Below, one piece after another: positions 8,773 through 19,016 of a stretch of 64,000 bases of DNA (position 1 is the stretch's first letter; the number at the start of each line of letters is the position of its first letter). Source of the DNA: Anaerolineaceae bacterium (GTDB lineage: Bacteria > Chloroflexota > Anaerolineae > Aggregatilineales > Phototrophicaceae); contig PABP01000023.1 in the NCBI GenBank assembly GCA_002699585.1, positions 62,001 through 126,000 of the forward strand. Direction: 5' to 3'. The notes under the pieces were generated by a model. The model saw only the letters and a program-made list of their open reading frames with translations. It was not told the origin of the DNA and did not search any database. Made by a program: the position numbers and the translations under genes.

Positions 8773-9861
8773 ATGAAAAGAAACATCTTTCTGGCTATTC
8801 TTGTGATCACTATGATATCTTGCCAGTTATCGCAACCCTTACCCACACGCATCCCATTTTCAACTGAAGTTCATATCTCGACACCACTTCGCCCGGAAAA
8901 CGATGTACATCTGCGTCCTGTGATGACGTTAATTCCAAGGCCAATACTTACATCTACGGCTTCACCAACAGTGTTGATAGATCCTACAACCTTACCAACT
9001 GCAACCATTACCAATACGCCAACCGTAACAGCGACATTTACATCACTAAATATTGGCTATGAGGGCATATATAGTGTGCCACCCGAACTACGTGCGCCCA
9101 TCATGAAGGCTATGCAAACAGAACAGCATCTCTTGCCAAGTGAATCCGAGTGGATTGTCAGTGCATATCGTGCGATACCCGGATGGGCTAAGGTGGTGCT
9201 GGTGCCACAGCGATTTGTAGATGCCAATTGGGAATTCATTGAAACTCTGACGCCATATGTTGTTGAAGTGTTGGCTTATGAGGATACACCTCATGACTGG
9301 CGTGCATTTCTCTTGAATGGGGCCATAGGGCAGGGAATGCAAGTTCAAATCCCAAAAGATTTTGTAAATGTCGTCTCTGATATTCCTGAGCTTACGGGTG
9401 AGTATCAATTGCCGTGGATGGCGCGCCAGGGTTGGTGGGCCGTGCAGGGTTGGCATGGGGGCAACGCCATTGATTTCCAACCTGCTTATGATGTTGGGTA
9501 CTCTGTAGTTGCCGCAGAGGCTGGCTATCTGAGGGAAATATGCCGTGATGGCTATCAAAGCTTGTTGCAGATCACCCATGCAGATGGCAACGTGACGTAT
9601 TATCTGCATGTCCAGCCCTCTAGGACACTGCGTCAGTCGCTCTTGGATCAGCCCGTACAACGAGGGCAGTATCTTGGCGAATTAACTCGCAATCCGCCTT
9701 TTAACTATGCTTGTGGCCGAGGGTTGAGTCGGCATTTGCATTTTGTGAGCAGTGATCCTCATCTCATCATTCAAGGGCATGACCTGAGTGACATTGCCGC
9801 TGTTGCAACCTGTTGTCGTGATGTGCCTATCTTCATATCAGAAAACGAACGAGTTGATTGA
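8773..9861 (+). CDS. M23 (LytM-type) peptidase-like lipoprotein
   Basis: 362 residues from ATG 8773. An upstream in-frame TTG at 8731 is less likely because the signal peptide begins at MKRNIFLAILVITMISC. That segment ends in a lipobox-like MISC, so Cys17 would be lipidated. A Pro/Thr-rich linker follows (about 20-90). The C-terminal part has the M23 layout: HGGNAIDF (His228, Asp234), then a short beta-rich region (VVAAEAGYL, YYLHVQPS), and HLHF (His321, His323). Members cleave peptidoglycan cross-bridges using zinc. The first ligand pair has unusual spacing (His-x5-Asp), so activity is not certain. It converges on the giant gene at 9926 across a shared terminator. Confidence 0.75.
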   Translation: MKRNIFLAILVITMISCQLSQPLPTRIPFSTEVHISTPLRPENDVHLRPVMTLIPRPILTSTASPTVLIDPTTLPTATITNTPTVTATFTSLNIGYEGIYSVPPELRAPIMKAMQTEQHLLPSESEWIVSAYRAIPGWAKVVLVPQRFVDANWEFIETLTPYVVEVLAYEDTPHDWRAFLLNGAIGQGMQVQIPKDFVNVVSDIPELTGEYQLPWMARQGWWAVQGWHGGNAIDFQPAYDVGYSVVAAEAGYLREICRDGYQSLLQITHADGNVTYYLHVQPSRTLRQSLLDQPVQRGQYLGELTRNPPFNYACGRGLSRHLHFVSSDPHLIIQGHDLSDIAAVATCCRDVPIFISENERVD

Positions 9862-9875
9862 TCTACTCATAAGCA

Positions 9876-9903
9876 AAACAGGATGCCCTGAGGCATCCTG
9901 TTT
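9876..9903. terminator. Bidirectional terminator between convergent genes
   Basis: A 12-bp perfect stem AAACAGGATGCC/GGCATCCTGTTT closes a CTGA loop. It lies between the stop of the M23 gene and the stop of the giant minus-strand gene. Confidence 0.85.
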
Positions 9904-9925
9904 GCTGCTTGCTATCTCTATTCGA

Positions 9926-12900
9926 TTAGGGTCCCGATTGATAGTTCTGGGTGACTTCGGATGCGGTAAGTGCTCGGTTGTAGATGGCCACCAGATGGAA
10001 TGTGCCTAACCAGGGACGATCCCCCGTTGGTTCATTGGCCAGTACCAGCGGGAACGATGGGTCCCAATTGCCCAGATCGCTTCCTTGATTGTGACTAGCG
10101 AGAGCTACACCATTGACATAGAACGTCGATAGGCCACTGGCATCATGAGTAAGGACGACATGAGCCAAATTGGTTGTGGCTGTGCCGGATGGCGTCGATA
10201 GCGATGGCACGCCATTATGGTTCGTGTCTCGGGTGCGTAGGCGCATATCATACAGGTCAAGCGGTTGTGTCCCCCACAGGCCCTGCCCGAGTGTGATGTT
10301 ACGGTTTGATGGATTACCTGAGATACTTGCCACACGCGCTGGACCGCTCTGAGTGAGATCATTGGTTTGAATCCAGGCTTCCATGGTCACTTCATTGGTT
10401 GACTGAATACCATTGATGAGCTTGGTTGCTGGACCTGAAGATTGAATAACCGTGCTGTTATTGACAGACAATGCACCTGCACCCCAGGATACATTACCTG
10501 TGTTAGAAATCGTCAGATTCATTGGTGTACCTGATCCGCCGGTATCGGCAACGACATTACCACTACCTTCATTGAAAGCATATAGAGCAAGCAATCCGTT
10601 GACGACCCTCTGATTTGGCTCAGCAACGGTGACTGTCATCATATCCGTTGCTGTCGTCGTGATCCCGCGATCAGCCGTTATCGTCAGGGTGATGTTATGG
10701 ACACCGACAGGTAGGTCAACGTTCGCGACAGGGGTGTTTGCGATGGACGTGCCGTTGAGCGACCAATCATAGGCGATGATGCTGCCGTAGGCCAGCGCAC
10801 TGCCACTGCCATCAAGCGTTACCGTTTCTGATCCATTGCCATCCGTATCATCTAATGATTGATCTGGCCCTGCATTGGCAATCGGCACACTGAAGACTTC
10901 AACGGTCATCGTATCTGATGCCTGGGCGCCATTGCTATCCGTGACAGTTAAGTTGACGGTATGGAGGCCAAGTGACAGCACGATATTTGGCTGAGGCCCA
11001 AGCCCTACGACAGTTCCGTTGTCTGACCATTCATAGTTGGCAATAGTGCCGTCTGGGTCAAAGCTGCCTGTACCGTTAAGGGTAACGGGTTCGGTCGTAT
11101 TCAGATTGGTGTCTTCAAGCGTTTGATCTGCTCCTGCATTGGCGACCGGGATCAAATTGCTAGCTACAGTGACGGTGACGGTATCGCTAGCTTGACGTCC
11201 CTGAGCATCGGTCACGACCAGTGTCAAGCTGTGTGTGCCCAGCGCCAGCGTGACTTGGGGCTGCGGCCCTGTAGCAATCTGTGCACCATTTTCCGACCAA
11301 ACATAGCTAACGATGCCGTTGTCGTCGGTGCTAGCTGTGCCATTCAGGGTGACAACCTCACTACCATTACCATCGTTGTCGGGTACGGATTGATCTTGGC
11401 CAGCGTTGGCGATGGGCGCTGCATTGGTTTCCACAATCGTGATGGTGACGGTATCGGTAGCTTGTGTAACAGAACCACCATCCACAGTAATCGTCAAGGT
11501 GATTGTATGCGTGCCAATCGGGAGTGTCACGGTCGGTTGGGCACCATTAGCTAACGGCGTGCCATTCAGTGACCATTCCCAGGCGATGATATTGTCTTCG
11601 GCATCGCTGCTAGCTGTACCATCCAGGGCAATGTTTTCATCACCATTGCCGCCGCCATCATTGACGGTCTGGTCGGGCCCGGCATCCGCAACAGGGGGTG
11701 TGTTACCAAGCTGCACTTCAATGACGACCGTATCCGTTCCCTGGCCGCCTTCATTATCAGTGACTGTCAGCGTCAGCGTATGCATACCAACGGCCAGGTC
11801 AACGCTAGCTAGCTGCCCGGTCGCAATTTCAGTGCCATTTTCTGACCAGCTATAGCTGACAATCGTACCGTCTGTATCGGTTCCGCTACCATTAAGCGAG
11901 ATCGTTTCTATATTATTCTCATCCAGGTCTTTGACGATCTGGTCAGGGCCTGCGTTGGCTGTTGGCAGAGCATTTCCTGGTTCGACGGTGATGACAACGG
12001 TGTCGGTAGCCGTCGCGCCGTTGTTGTCGGTGATGGTCAGTTCGATGGTATGGACACCCACCGCCAGTGATATCTGTGGTTGGCTGCCTGTTGCGATCTG
12101 ACTACCATTTTCAGACCATACATAATTGGCTATAGATCCGCCTATGTCGGTACTGGCACTGCCATCGAGTGTGACAGTTTCAGAGCCAGAGTTGTCTGTA
12201 TCTCTCACGGTTTGGTCAGGTCCTGCATTGGCTACGGGCAGGCGATTGACCGTGATAAGCACTTCATCAACTGATTGATTGCCACCACTATCGGTTACGA
12301 GTAGTTCGAGCGAGTGTGTCCCGTTGGAAAGCGTCACCGTTGGTTGCATGCCAGTCGCAATCACAGCGCCATTTTCATACCACTCATAGAGGGCAATCGG
12401 ATTATCGCCAGGGATGGAGCTGCTGCCATCCAGGTTGATCGTCTCAGAACCGTTATTGTCGCTGTCTGTCACGATCTGATCTGGGCCAGCAACAGCAGTG
12501 GGGGAGGTTGTATTCTCACCGGCATCCCCCTGCGAGCCAGCTTCATAGTTCTGGGTCACTTCGGTACTCGTCAGCGAGCGATTATAGATCGCAACGAGGT
12601 AGAAGGCTCCTAACCAGGGACGATCACCTGTTGGTTCATTGGCCAAAACAAGCGGGAATTTCGTATCCCAGTTGCCTAAATTGGTTCCCATCTGGCTTGT
12701 GGCGACAGCTACACCATTCACATACATCGTCGATGTGCCGTTGGCCGCATGGGTAAAGACCACATGCGTCAGGTTGGTTGTCGCAGTATTGGCTGGCGTT
12801 GTTATCGATGGTATACCGTTTGGCGTTGATGACCGGGTGCGCAACCGTGTGTCAAAGACCGTACGCGGCTGATTATCCCAGAGGCCCTGGCCAAGGGTAA

Positions 12901-15900
12901 CGTTGCGATTGCTGGGATTGCCAGAGATGCCAACGATACGTGCAGGCCCATCCTGATTGACATTATCAGGTTGGATCCACGCTTCGACGGTGATGGCATT
13001 GGTTGAACGAACAGCATCGATGATCTTCGTCGCCGGACCGCTGGATTGAATCACGGTGCTGCCAGTGACATCCAATGTGCCTGCGCCCCAGACGGCATTA
13101 CCCGTATTGGAAATGGTCAGGTTCATGGGGGTGCCAAAGCCACCCGTATCAGCAACCGTATTGCCGCTGCCTTCGTTAAACTCATAAAGCGTTAGCAGCC
13201 CATCCGTTACACGGGTGGAGGGTGGGGGCGTCTGAACAATGACGGTTATTGTATCTGTACTTTGTTTACCGCCATCATCCGTCACCGTCAGTGTGATGAA
13301 ATGAATACCGACTGGTAGCGTCACAGTGGTTTGTACGCCTGTGGCTAATTGACCGCTGCTATCCGACCAGACATAGCTGGTGATTGTGCCATCGCTATCG
13401 GAGCTGGCACTGCCATCCAATGTCACCTGTTCACTGCCATTGCGGTCGGTATCAACGAGTGTTTGGTTGTTGCCTGCATCGGCAGTGGGGGCGTTATTGG
13501 CTGCATTGACCGTGATGACGACCGTATCGCTGACCATGTCGCCGCGATCATCGGTTACAGTGAGCGTGATGGTGTGCTCACCGACTGCGAGGTCAAGGGT
13601 AGGCTGTATGCCCGTTGCAATGACGATTTCATTTTCTGACCAGTCGTATTGCGTGATGGTGCCATCAGGGTCACTACTGCCACTGCCATCAAGCGTGACA
13701 GATTCGGTGCCATTATCATCCGTATCATCGATTGTTTGCGCGGGGCCTGCATCCGCCGTTGGTAGCTGGTTGGGCACCGTTACTATGATAGAGAATGTTG
13801 TGCTGCCTGTTCCGGTAGCATCTGCTGCGGATGCGGTGGCGGTATAGGTGCCGGCACTCCCTGGCTGAGGTTCAAGTGTGAGGGTGCCGGTTCCGTCGCC
13901 ATTGTCCTGTAGGTTGAAGTTGGCCAACGATGTGGCTGTTGTATCTTCTTCAATCGTCACAGAAAGGGTAATAGCGTCGTTTTCAGCATCCGTTGCCTGG
14001 ATATTCAGCACAACTTGCTCACCTTCATCCAGTGTTTGGTCCTGAATGCTGGTGATTTCCGGGACAAAATTGGCCTGGTCAATGATCTCGAACGAGATGG
14101 ATTGGCCTATGCCGCTGTAGCCACTGGTATCCGCCTGACTAAAGGGCACAGCTTCCAGGGTGTATTGGCCAACGGTTGGCGTCCATGAAACATAGTTACC
14201 ATCGGTATCTCCAATCAGGGCATAAGGCGCCTCGTTGTCAGTTGAGAAGTTCGTGTCTCCATTGAGCACAAACTGCACACTGCCGACTGTCTCAGGGTCG
14301 GTTTCAGCAAGGATGCTGAGTTCGCTGCCAACTTCAAACAGGTTGAGAATATCGCCATCTTGTAATGGCCCAATCACTGTGTCAGTTGCGCTATCAACCA
14401 GCGATAGGCTGATCACAGCGATACGCTGCTCTATGGCCCAGGTAAAGGACATGGTGACAGGAGCATTGTGTCCATCATCAACGCTGATGGTGATGGCATA
14501 TGGACTGTTTGCCAGTGCCTCAGTTGGCACAATACCGGAGATTTCTCCAGTTTGTGGGTCGATAGTTAGACCATTGGGTAAACCACTGGCCGCATAGGTC
14601 AAGATGTCGTTCTCCGCATCCTGAACTTCGACGAACAATGAGACGTCATCGTCGTTGTAATTGATTTGATCTTCGATGGGTGTGACGATGGGTGGCTCAT
14701 TTGACACTGGCTCTGCAGTAATCGTTGTGGAAGCGCCTGCCGTGTTATTAGCCGTATTCGGATCGGGTTCATTGGCACTGACATTGGCGACATTGGAAAG
14801 AACAGTCCCCTCATCTGCGAAATAGGTCACGGTCGCAGATTGAGTGACTTCTGTGTCTGTCAGACCGAAATTACAGGTAATCGTTAGTGCGTTTTCTGTA
14901 CATAAATCGGACGGTTCAACGCCGATAAATGTTAGATTGTCCGGGAACTGATGCGTCAGGCTCAGATTATCCACAGAGAATGGTGAGTAGTTGGTTGTTG
15001 TTACGGAGTAAATCTCAGCCTGTATGTTGATTTGGACTTCAATGCGAATATCAACTTGTGTATTGGCAGCTAAGGACCCCACATCGCAGGTAACTGTGCC
15101 ATTGCTGTGGGTACAGTTTGCTGAAGCCGGTGACGCACTGATAAAGGACACATTGTCAGGCAGTGTGTCGATAACAGTGACATCTGTTGCTGATTCGGGT
15201 CCATCGTTATGAACACGCAGGTTGTAAGCCAGGGAATCATTGTAATTGCGCTGTGCCGGGGCCGTTTTGAAGATACTTACATCCGCACCACTTGTAAGCG
15301 TTTCTACCACGTTGACGGTAATGGGCAGAACACTATCGCTATAGTCGGTTGCTGAAGCTGTTACCGTCGCTGTATAGGTTCCTAATTCCAACCCGGTGGC
15401 ATCAATAATGAGGCTATTGATGTCGGTATCCGTCACCGTATCAGGTACAGATAGCCAACTTTCGCCACTGGTTGTCAGAGTAATCGACATGCTATTGCTA
15501 TCATCACCCGTGACCGCAAAACTGGTTGTACTTTTGGTACCGACTTCTACTTCAATATCGAGTAGGGCAGGGGTGAAGGACAGGCTTGACATGAGAGATA
15601 GGTTGACGGTAGCCGTATCGTAATTCAGATTGCCATCGGTGATCGTATAGGTAAAGCTATCAGTATCGGCTTCACTGCCATCATGGATGTAGCTGAATGA
15701 GCCATCAGATTCTAATGTCAGCGTGCCATTGGTCGGCTGTGTATAGTCATCAATAGTCAACGTATCGTCTTCAGGGTCGCTGTCATTTTCCAGAACGCCA
15801 GGTGCGCTGATGGTAACGCTTTCCCCGCGTGCGACCAAATAGGGACCATCGTCTATGGCCAATGGCGGCTGGCCCGTGGGTTCTGTTGTGCCATCTGGGT

Positions 15901-18484
15901 TCACTGTAACGACAATACGTTGATAGCTGGTCAGGGTAGGGGACCCGTTATCAGTGACTGCGAGAATGATGTGGATCGTTTCCGGCGAATCAACAACCGG
16001 GGCAACCAGACTGGCTGATGACATTGTCGGATCAACGATGTCGAGTGTGCCGCTGTAAGTTCCTGCTTCAGGATAGACGAACCACTCATAAGATAGGCCG
16101 TTGCCATCAGGATCACTGCTGCTGCTTGCATCCAGCGTGATGTTTGTTCCAGGTGTAACGGTCCGTGAGAGCGAACCATTTACCATAGCGACCGGATTAT
16201 GGTTAGCGCCACTATAAGGTTGGATCTGCCAATCCATACGAGCTTGGAAATCATTTTGGTAAGCGTCGCGCCAGCGCCAAACTGTTGCACGTCCGCTTGT
16301 CGTTGTGTCTACGGTATCAACGGCATCACGCCATAGGCTATTGCTTACGAGTTCAAATCGACCACCCCAACTTCCCCAGTCTGGGTGAGCAGGATCGCTC
16401 AGACCATTGGGCAGGAAATAGAACCATGAGGGTGTATCGCCCTCTTTGATGCCATCAACGGCTGCACCATCTGGGGGATAGACTGCACCCAGGGGACCAT
16501 GCCCTGATGTCACATTTGAATTGACCCATGTCGGTGTCAGGTTGGTTGTATCCCCACCAATGTACATACCCCGGAAAACAGATTCAAAAGAGTTAGGGTT
16601 GGCGGGGTCCAAGTTCAGGATGTAGAACAACGATGGGAAGTTCGTCCGTATCCATCCACCGGTTGTATCCTGATCGTTGATCGCATAAAGTCGGATTTTG
16701 TTGACAAATTCCGTCACTTCCGCGGGGGAGCGATCATTCTGGACGCGCCACAAAGCCTGGGCGATGTCAGCAGTGCCACCCCAGACCGTAATATTTAGCG
16801 GACGGGGATCATTAGCGTCGACCTGGGCTATGATCCAATCAGAAGCTGGCGTGTCTTTATCTGGGCCAATTACATCCATGATGTTGGCAGAAAGGCTGGC
16901 ACTGGGCTGGCCAGGTCGGATGATGTCTTGCAGATAAGTCGCTGTTGGGAAGCCAGCATCATGTAAGATAAGATTATCCCGGACTAGTGCATACTGGTCA
17001 ATGATGTCTGAGAAACCCTCAGGTCGCATCGTACCTGAAAATGTGCTGGAAGCAATTAGACCGTCGATGTCGAATTCATTACTATAAGACAACAGGCGTA
17101 CAAAGGACTGCTCATCATCAGGATCAGCTCCTAAAATGTCGCTGGTAACGAGTAATCTGGGTTTGCCACTGTTTGCAGTAGGGGAGGCTAATACGCTCAG
17201 TAGCGCACCGTACCAACGATACGCCATTTTTTCTTCGCCCAGGGCATTTGGATGTACGGCATCAAATGTGTCTGTAGCCGCATCAAAACCCCGCGATTGA
17301 TCGACGAGAATAACAGGGGATTGCATCGTGTTTTTGCTGTCTACCAGCGCAGGTAGGGCTGCATTAAGCGGCTCAAGCGACGGACGGTCACTGCGATTGT
17401 GTGGAATAACTTGCGCGAGGAGCACCACAATATTAGGATTTGCGGCCCGCATCGTGTCGATTATTTGACTGATTTCAGTTATCGTGCTGGCCACGTCCTG
17501 GCCCTGGAAGATGTCATTCGTGCCCACATGCATCAGAACGATGTCGGGCTGGCTGGCGGCTGTCCAACCACTTATCTGAGCCAGAATTTGATCAGCGCGC
17601 CACCCCCAATGTCCTTCATGATCCAGGTCGAAATCTGGATTGGGCGGGTCGCCTTGATAATTGGTTCGTAGGCTGCCAACAAAATCAACATTTTGCCCCG
17701 CATTTTGTAACAGTTGCCACAAACGCCGACGATAGCTGTTATAGCTCGAGTTGGATTGCGTAATCGAATCGCCAAGTGGCATGATCCGTACAGCTTGGTC
17801 AGGTGTAAATGACGCCTGGGGTGATGCACATATCCGTACAGATGATGAAGCCAGAGACGTGTTCTCTGTCGGAATAAGATTTTGGGTTTGTAATAGGTCT
17901 AGACCTATAGATTGTTGGGGTAAGGTGATTGGCGTGTTTTCTTCTGTAGATGAGCTTTGGGCTGTTGTAATTGAATCCGTGTTAGCAAGTTCTGTCGTAA
18001 CAGTCGGTTCACTCGTTGTTGGCGGTGTAGTTGCCGTGACATCATCTGCTGATGAGATTACCTCTGTGTTTTCTTCTACGCTTTCTCCTATCTCTCCAGT
18101 CGTTTGGTTAATTTCTTCCACATAGTCCACATAGTTGGAAAGTCTAACGAACGAATAGGGGCTTTCTTGGGATACTAAGTTCGAAAGGGTAGGGATTGCC
18201 TCAATTGTTGCCGTTGAAAATGAGGTATCCATCGCTTCTTCCGACAAGGTTTCTTGTGGATCAGCCGTAAGTTCAGTGCTATTGGGAACCCCTTGCTCGA
18301 CTTCACTCTCCGAGGATAAGGCAATAGATTCTGTGGTAGGGGAGGGGAGAGCGGCTAGGGTCGGTAATGGCTCTGGTGCTGTTGACTGAGGAAGTTTGAG
18401 CAAAATAGAAATAGATACAAGGGATGCAATGACAACGATGATTGATGAAAACAGCATCAGGCGGAACTTGCCGGGTGTAAGCAT
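9926..18484 (-). CDS. Giant multidomain surface protein: SGNH hydrolase, DUF1593-like, Ig/DUF11, PKD and LamG modules
   Basis: 2852 residues. Residues 10-30 form a signal peptide or signal anchor, followed by a Ser/Thr/Glu-rich stalk to about 220. An SGNH/GDSL esterase domain spans about 228-430, with nucleophile Ser240 in GDSIT, GTNDIF, and DAVHP for the Asp/His pair. About 440-860 resembles DUF1593 (LLVTSDILGADPDDEQSF) with its own C-terminal PKD-like segment. Then come a cadherin/VCBS-like repeat (about 870-965), a BACON-like sandwich (970-1060), DUF11-type repeats (about 1065-1255), a He_PIG Ig domain (1260-1355) and two more beta modules to about 1568. PKD repeats follow at about 1571-1753 (two) and 1990-2621 (seven). 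LamG/concanavalin-like modules lie at about 1755-1981 and 2623-2852. It probably binds and de-esterifies extracellular polysaccharide. No LPXTG or SLH anchor is seen. Confidence 0.88.
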   Translation of the reverse strand: MLTPGKFRLMLFSSIIVVIASLVSISILLKLPQSTAPEPLPTLAALPSPTTESIALSSESEVEQGVPNSTELTADPQETLSEEAMDTSFSTATIEAIPTLSNLVSQESPYSFVRLSNYVDYVEEINQTTGEIGESVEENTEVISSADDVTATTPPTTSEPTVTTELANTDSITTAQSSSTEENTPITLPQQSIGLDLLQTQNLIPTENTSLASSSVRICASPQASFTPDQAVRIMPLGDSITQSNSSYNSYRRRLWQLLQNAGQNVDFVGSLRTNYQGDPPNPDFDLDHEGHWGWRADQILAQISGWTAASQPDIVLMHVGTNDIFQGQDVASTITEISQIIDTMRAANPNIVVLLAQVIPHNRSDRPSLEPLNAALPALVDSKNTMQSPVILVDQSRGFDAATDTFDAVHPNALGEEKMAYRWYGALLSVLASPTANSGKPRLLVTSDILGADPDDEQSFVRLLSYSNEFDIDGLIASSTFSGTMRPEGFSDIIDQYALVRDNLILHDAGFPTATYLQDIIRPGQPSASLSANIMDVIGPDKDTPASDWIIAQVDANDPRPLNITVWGGTADIAQALWRVQNDRSPAEVTEFVNKIRLYAINDQDTTGGWIRTNFPSLFYILNLDPANPNSFESVFRGMYIGGDTTNLTPTWVNSNVTSGHGPLGAVYPPDGAAVDGIKEGDTPSWFYFLPNGLSDPAHPDWGSWGGRFELVSNSLWRDAVDTVDTTTSGRATVWRWRDAYQNDFQARMDWQIQPYSGANHNPVAMVNGSLSRTVTPGTNITLDASSSSDPDGNGLSYEWFVYPEAGTYSGTLDIVDPTMSSASLVAPVVDSPETIHIILAVTDNGSPTLTSYQRIVVTVNPDGTTEPTGQPPLAIDDGPYLVARGESVTISAPGVLENDSDPEDDTLTIDDYTQPTNGTLTLESDGSFSYIHDGSEADTDSFTYTITDGNLNYDTATVNLSLMSSLSFTPALLDIEVEVGTKSTTSFAVTGDDSNSMSITLTTSGESWLSVPDTVTDTDINSLIIDATGLELGTYTATVTASATDYSDSVLPITVNVVETLTSGADVSIFKTAPAQRNYNDSLAYNLRVHNDGPESATDVTVIDTLPDNVSFISASPASANCTHSNGTVTCDVGSLAANTQVDIRIEVQINIQAEIYSVTTTNYSPFSVDNLSLTHQFPDNLTFIGVEPSDLCTENALTITCNFGLTDTEVTQSATVTYFADEGTVLSNVANVSANEPDPNTANNTAGASTTITAEPVSNEPPIVTPIEDQINYNDDDVSLFVEVQDAENDILTYAASGLPNGLTIDPQTGEISGIVPTEALANSPYAITISVDDGHNAPVTMSFTWAIEQRIAVISLSLVDSATDTVIGPLQDGDILNLFEVGSELSILAETDPETVGSVQFVLNGDTNFSTDNEAPYALIGDTDGNYVSWTPTVGQYTLEAVPFSQADTSGYSGIGQSISFEIIDQANFVPEITSIQDQTLDEGEQVVLNIQATDAENDAITLSVTIEEDTTATSLANFNLQDNGDGTGTLTLEPQPGSAGTYTATASAADATGTGSTTFSIIVTVPNQLPTADAGPAQTIDDTDDNGTESVTLDGSGSSDPDGTITQYDWSENEIVIATGIQPTLDLAVGEHTITLTVTDDRGDMVSDTVVITVNAANNAPTADAGNNQTLVDTDRNGSEQVTLDGSASSDSDGTITSYVWSDSSGQLATGVQTTVTLPVGIHFITLTVTDDGGKQSTDTITVIVQTPPPSTRVTDGLLTLYEFNEGSGNTVADTGGFGTPMNLTISNTGNAVWGAGTLDVTGSTVIQSSGPATKIIDAVRSTNAITVEAWIQPDNVNQDGPARIVGISGNPSNRNVTLGQGLWDNQPRTVFDTRLRTRSSTPNGIPSITTPANTATTNLTHVVFTHAANGTSTMYVNGVAVATSQMGTNLGNWDTKFPLVLANEPTGDRPWLGAFYLVAIYNRSLTSTEVTQNYEAGSQGDAGENTTSPTAVAGPDQIVTDSDNNGSETINLDGSSSIPGDNPIALYEWYENGAVIATGMQPTVTLSNGTHSLELLVTDSGGNQSVDEVLITVNRLPVANAGPDQTVRDTDNSGSETVTLDGSASTDIGGSIANYVWSENGSQIATGSQPQISLAVGVHTIELTITDNNGATATDTVVITVEPGNALPTANAGPDQIVKDLDENNIETISLNGSGTDTDGTIVSYSWSENGTEIATGQLASVDLAVGMHTLTLTVTDNEGGQGTDTVVIEVQLGNTPPVADAGPDQTVNDGGGNGDENIALDGTASSDAEDNIIAWEWSLNGTPLANGAQPTVTLPIGTHTITLTITVDGGSVTQATDTVTITIVETNAAPIANAGQDQSVPDNDGNGSEVVTLNGTASTDDNGIVSYVWSENGAQIATGPQPQVTLALGTHSLTLVVTDAQGRQASDTVTVTVASNLIPVANAGADQTLEDTNLNTTEPVTLNGTGSFDPDGTIANYEWSDNGTVVGLGPQPNIVLSLGLHTVNLTVTDSNGAQASDTMTVEVFSVPIANAGPDQSLDDTDGNGSETVTLDGSGSALAYGSIIAYDWSLNGTSIANTPVANVDLPVGVHNITLTITADRGITTTATDMMTVTVAEPNQRVVNGLLALYAFNEGSGNVVADTGGSGTPMNLTISNTGNVSWGAGALSVNNSTVIQSSGPATKLINGIQSTNEVTMEAWIQTNDLTQSGPARVASISGNPSNRNITLGQGLWGTQPLDLYDMRLRTRDTNHNGVPSLSTPSGTATTNLAHVVLTHDASGLSTFYVNGVALASHNQGSDLGNWDPSFPLVLANEPTGDRPWLGTFHLVAIYNRALTASEVTQNYQSGP

Positions 18485-19016
18485 GCTGATGACTCTCCGA
18501 AGTGAGTTGTGAGCTGTATTATGGAGTCTCTAAAACAATGAAAAGACTCACCAAATAAATTGCCCACTTGTCTAAGTAGGCAATTTCAACCTTATATATT
18601 CTCATAATAAAGGATACTTTGACTTGTATAGTCTTAAAATAGTTAAGTTTCGGTATATGTTTCCTATCTTTCTGCTTCATAAAGCCCAAAAAGTAACAAA
18701 ATGTAACGCTATTGACTTCTTATAGTCATATAGACAAACCTAAAAGAATCATAATTTAAACATTTTCCCATTCTTCGTCTCGTTATTTCGATCAAATAAT
18801 GAGCACATTCGTCTTAGATTTCTAGAAGTACATCTATGCTCAAAAAATGCCCAAACATCAGCTAAATACAGCAAATGCCCGCATACAATGACCAGCGTAC
18901 TAGGCGAAAGATACAGATTTAAGTTGGATTTAAGGATGCGTTGAAACAACGTTTAAACATCCAATTCCCATTTGGCATATCGTGTAATCACACCGAAACA
19001 ACGTGGAGACACGAAT
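18485..19016. promoter_or_regulatory. 532-bp divergent regulatory region (giant gene / redox operon)
   Basis: No credible gene lies here. On the minus strand, the leader of the giant gene holds an imperfect 12-bp hairpin (18557-18586, AAATTGCC...GGCAATTT). Two similar inverted repeats, GACT-N5-AGTC (18621-18633) and GACT-N6-AGTC (18714-18727), lie further up. The tandem OmpR-type repeat (18916-18934) lies near the redox operon. Confidence 0.5.
18916..18934 (+). promoter_or_regulatory. Tandem GATTTAAG operator upstream of the redox operon
   Basis: Two perfect copies of GATTTAAG (18916-18923 and 18927-18934) are separated by 3 bp, giving the 11-bp period typical of OmpR/PhoB-family sites. It ends 82 nt before the start codon at 19017, with a weak -10-like TTTAAA at 18952-18957. 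The same tandem repeat occurs at 25163-25181, before the response regulator gene. Confidence 0.7.

Noticed and set aside
10105-18125. Numerous frames on the plus strand opposite the giant gene
   Set aside because: They are antisense shadows of a repetitive coding sequence with no ribosome sites or domain content.
18749-18949. 66-codon frame in the intergenic region
   Set aside because: No ribosome site and low-complexity composition, and it covers the tandem operator; it is probably chance.
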